From NCBI GenBank assembly GCA_031284765.1, contig JAITXK010000092.1, positions 1 through 9,180 of the forward strand: a DNA stretch of 9,180 nucleotides. The letters are read 5' to 3'. Source of the DNA: Candidatus Symbiothrix sp. (GTDB taxonomy: Bacteria > Bacteroidota > Bacteroidia > Bacteroidales > Azobacteroidaceae). The position numbers were made by a program, and so were the translations under genes. Positions 7,669-9,180 of the stretch are shown one piece after another. Under the pieces are notes generated by a model, which was not told the DNA's origin, made no database searches, and saw only the letters and a list, made by a program, of their open reading frames with translations. Positions within the stretch are counted from its first letter, which is position 1. Each line of letters begins with the position of its first letter.

Positions 7669-8042
7669 AAAGAATTGCCGCACAGTACGTTTTTCTGCCA
7701 TCCGTTCCAGTTTTGAAACAGCATGTAGTCGAATTGGACGAAACTGTTTTTCGGAACGTTTTTCCTTTGGAACATGAAATTGCCTCTGTTTCGTTTTTCA
7801 ACGGCATCCTGATCTTGCTGAAACAAGACATTCATCCCGTCGATTTATTCAATAGATTGAAAATGGAATCGGAGCAACAACCCCAAACTTCGATATTTCA
7901 ATTATTGGAACAACAATCGTTTACAAAAATCGAAAAAGGCGATACCGTTTTTATCTATCTGTTAGAGGGAATAGATTTGCTGACGGCGAAATTCGGCACA
8001 AGTAATAGCCGTAGCCACTGCCACATTCAGAGACTCGGTTGA
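7662..8042 (+). CDS. Small protein resembling an amidohydrolase N-terminal domain
   Basis: A 126-residue ORF that starts inside the last codons of the DUF3078 gene (ATGGTAA, 7-nt overlap). It has no signal peptide or membrane segment. The first 55 residues (KRIAAQYVFLP, HVVELDE, then SFFNGILILL) resemble the opening beta-sandwich strands of Bacteroidetes metal-dependent amidohydrolases. In those enzymes a similar stretch leads into a His-x-His metal site, which is absent here, as is the whole catalytic barrel. I therefore expect no hydrolase activity. The resemblance is from memory of family patterns, not an alignment. The last 26 codons lie antisense to the 3' end of the RNA methyltransferase gene. 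That tail (IDLLTAKFGTSNSRSHCHIQRLG) may be real protein or an extension after loss of an earlier stop. Coupling to the upstream gene supports the ORF being translated; its function is unknown. Confidence 0.65.
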   Translation: MVKRIAAQYVFLPSVPVLKQHVVELDETVFRNVFPLEHEIASVSFFNGILILLKQDIHPVDLFNRLKMESEQQPQTSIFQLLEQQSFTKIEKGDTVFIYLLEGIDLLTAKFGTSNSRSHCHIQRLG

Positions 8043-8723
8043 TTCCGTTCCGGGTGGAAAATTGGGGATGTACAAGCGGTTGCGGATGCGTTCGGCCACT
8101 ATTGGGCGGATGCCGTTTCCTTCATTGCCCATCACAATCAAGCCATTGGCACTCAATTGTTCGCGGTACATATCTTTGCCGCCCAGGAATGTACCGTAAA
8201 TTGGAAGGTCGGGCAAACTGTCCATCCATTCGGGCAGAGACTCATAAAAAACATGAACGTGAGCAATGCCTCCCATGGTAGCTTGCACGGCTTTCGGATT
8301 ATACACATCGGCCGTATCGGGTGAACAAATGACGTTTTTGATTCCGAACCAATTGGCCAAACGGATAATGGTTCCCAAATTACCCGGGTCTTGAATACCG
8401 TCTAAAACCAAACTTAATTCGTTGGTTAACACTTCTTTATCTAATTTAATTGGAGGCTGTACAAATACGGCAATTACCTCTTGCGGATGTTGAAGCAGAC
8501 TGGCTTTTTTGATGTCGTCATCGTCCGCGGCAATCAGTTCTTTGGCTTTTAAATCGCCCTGTGTGGCCATCCACGAGGGCTTGGCTACCAATAATTCGCA
8601 GGTAAAATAAGGCAGGATATCGCTCACCAATTTATTGCCTTCCGCCAAAAAAAGACCCGATGCCGTCCTTTCTTTTTTACGTTCGAGCGATTGAATGAAT
8701 TTGATTTTATTTTTACTGAGCAT
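7962..8723 (-). CDS. TrmH/SpoU-family RNA 2'-O-ribose methyltransferase
   Basis: A 253-residue SPOUT-class, SAM-dependent methyltransferase acting on rRNA or tRNA; the target nucleotide cannot be told from sequence. Residues 1-90 form the substrate-binding N-terminal domain typical of RlmB/TsnR-like enzymes (LSKNKIKFIQSLERKK, LFLAEGNKLV). The catalytic knot domain has motif 1 LDGIQDPGNLGTIIRLANWFG (residues 107-127, with Asn115 and catalytic-type Arg121), motif 2 IVMGNEGNGI (196-205) and motif 3 ESLNVAVATAI (230-240). The start MLSKNKIK is family-typical, and the ATG sits only 4 nt after the tRNA-Gly gene, leaving no room for a separate promoter. The gene is therefore probably cotranscribed with the tRNA and translated from a very short leader. 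The 3' end overlaps the convergent small ORF by 81 bp. Confidence 0.93.
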   Translation of the reverse strand: MLSKNKIKFIQSLERKKERTASGLFLAEGNKLVSDILPYFTCELLVAKPSWMATQGDLKAKELIAADDDDIKKASLLQHPQEVIAVFVQPPIKLDKEVLTNELSLVLDGIQDPGNLGTIIRLANWFGIKNVICSPDTADVYNPKAVQATMGGIAHVHVFYESLPEWMDSLPDLPIYGTFLGGKDMYREQLSANGLIVMGNEGNGIRPIVAERIRNRLYIPNFPPGTESTESLNVAVATAITCAEFRRQQIYSL

Positions 8724-8727
8724 GGAG

Positions 8728-8800
8728 AGCGAAAAACGGGGCTCGAACCCGCGACCCCGACCTTGGGAAGGTCGTGCTCTACCAACTGAGCTACTTTCGC
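8728..8800 (-). tRNA. tRNA-Gly (anticodon CCC)
   Basis: The 73-nt minus-strand sequence folds into a full cloverleaf. The acceptor stem GCGAAAG pairs with TTTTCGC, with one G-T at its base. The D arm is GCTC-AGTTGGTA-GAGC. The anticodon stem CGACC/GGTCG encloses the loop TTCCCAA with anticodon CCC, which reads GGG glycine codons. The variable loop is 5 nt. The T arm is GCGGG-TTCGAGC-CCCGT. The discriminator base is T73, as in bacterial glycine tRNAs. CCA is not encoded (CTC follows), so it must be added after transcription. Its 3' end is 4 nt from the start codon of the RNA methyltransferase gene. Confidence 0.97.
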
Positions 8801-8825
8801 AAAAAAATGCTTATGAAAAGCGGGG

Positions 8826-8833
8826 CAAATATA
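8826..8833 (-). promoter_or_regulatory. Putative -7 box for tRNA-Gly and the methyltransferase
   Basis: TATATTTG on the minus strand matches TAnnTTTG exactly. Transcription would start near 8820, about 20 nt before the tRNA 5' end. A -33 TTTG is not evident at the expected distance; an ATG triplet lies there instead. Confidence 0.6.
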
Positions 8834-8883
8834 GGGATTTTTTGTTTAATTCATTGCCTTTTCTCTAAAAATCTCTTCGAAGG

Positions 8884-8922
8884 CCTCCCCGGGTGCGCTG
8901 TTCTTATGAGAAGCGTGGGAGG
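8884..8922. other. GC-rich hairpin in the tRNA/transglutaminase gap
   Basis: CCTCCC (8884-8889) pairs with GGGAGG (8917-8922). Inside, CGC (8896-8898) pairs with GCG (8913-8915) and TTCT (8901-8904) with AGAA (8909-8912), around a TATG loop. Small internal bulges remain. On the minus strand it follows the transglutaminase-like stop by about 80 nt and is followed by ATTTTT about 12 nt later, so it could be a loose terminator for that gene. It could also be part of a small RNA. The rest of the 204-nt gap (8801-9004) holds the tRNA promoter, a short AGATTT/AAATCT hairpin right after the stop and no recognisable gene. Confidence 0.4.
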
Positions 8923-9004
8923 AACTATCGGTGCAAAATTCTTGTAACAAAAGTACGGTATAATTCCATTTTGTACTGTGGGCTATGTGAGATTTTTCAA
9001 ATCT

Positions 9005-9180
9005 TCAGATTTTCACTACAATCGCTTGAACATGCTTGCAGTCGTCCATTGCCATGCCAATATCCGCACCGATGTAGGTCGGGTCGCAAACCAAAAATTT
9101 CTTGCCGTCTATCATCAGATAATCGCCGGAGATATTTTCGGTAAATCGGACAGCGGTCGCCAAATGCACCGGATAATGCA
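9005..9180 (-). CDS. Transglutaminase-like protein, C-terminal fragment (cut by window edge)
   Basis: The last 57 codons of a gene entering from the right, in frame from the codon at 9178-9176 to a TGA at 9005-9007. The visible part reads HYPVHLATAVRF, then DYLMIDGKKFLVCDPTY, then IGADIGMAMDDCKH and ends VVKI. The histidine of PVHLATAV and the aspartate of CDPTY fit the His and Asp of a transglutaminase/papain-like catalytic triad; the Cys would lie outside the window. In Bacteroidetes such proteins are usually large and exported, and of unknown or protease-like role. The assignment rests on this short stretch only. Confidence 0.7.
   Translation of the reverse strand, partial: HYPVHLATAVRFTENISGDYLMIDGKKFLVCDPTYIGADIGMAMDDCKHVQAIVVKI

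Noticed and set aside
8801..8821. GCTT/AAGC hairpin followed by seven T on the minus strand directly before the tRNA, resembling a terminator or attenuator
   Set aside because: The stem has only 4 pairs and begins at about the expected transcription start, so it is too weak and too early to terminate.
8943..8964. Plus-strand TTGTAA and TATAAT, looking like a sigma70 promoter
   Set aside because: Spacing is 10 nt instead of about 17, the organism type uses a different consensus, and no plus-strand gene follows.
8893..9144. 83-codon plus-strand open frame at the right edge
   Set aside because: It lies opposite the transglutaminase-like C-terminus and the hairpin, is rich in Cys and Arg as expected of an antisense shadow, and resembles no family.

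Overview
The window reads as ordinary chromosomal DNA of a Bacteroidetes bacterium, most likely of the order Bacteroidales. Four lines of evidence support this. The gene families DUF3078, DUF1573 and YXWGXW-repeat lipoprotein are typical of that phylum. Four putative promoters match its TAnnTTTG -7 element. Start codons lack clear Shine-Dalgarno sequences. The tRNA gene has no encoded CCA. The species cannot be named from this sequence alone.

Layout. From the left, five genes run on the minus strand, in transcription order: an MBL-fold hydrolase (6293 to 5661), glycine decarboxylase gcvP (5640 to 2791), a YXWGXW-repeat lipoprotein with a long Ser/Arg-rich tail (2786 to 1773), a secreted DUF1573 protein (1646 to 1212) and galactokinase galK (1174 to 17). 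The first three are packed with gaps of 20 and 4 nt and look like one transcription unit. DUF1573 has its own putative promoter, framed by a perfect 14-bp inverted repeat, and may read on into galK.

A very symmetric divergent promoter region (6316-6363) separates the MBL gene from two plus-strand genes. These are a DUF3078 outer-membrane beta-barrel candidate (6412-7668) and a small overlapping ORF (7662-8042). The small ORF resembles the N-terminal domain of amidohydrolases without their catalytic barrel. It runs tail to tail, with an 81-bp overlap, into a minus-strand TrmH/SpoU-family RNA methyltransferase (8723 to 7962). Four nucleotides upstream of the methyltransferase start codon lies the 3' end of a tRNA-Gly(CCC) gene (8800 to 8728), which has a good promoter. 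The right edge holds the C-terminal end of a transglutaminase-like protein (minus strand, enters at 9180, stops at 9005). A GC-rich hairpin of unknown role sits in the gap between it and the tRNA.

Functionally this is housekeeping: galactose phosphorylation, glycine cleavage, RNA modification, tRNA supply and cell-envelope proteins. I see no mobile element, CRISPR array, defence island or obviously new multi-gene system. The points most worth following are the tRNA/methyltransferase junction, the mirror-symmetric divergent promoter, the inverted repeat at the DUF1573 promoter, the repeat-built Ser/Arg tail and the small barrel-less ORF with its convergent overlap.
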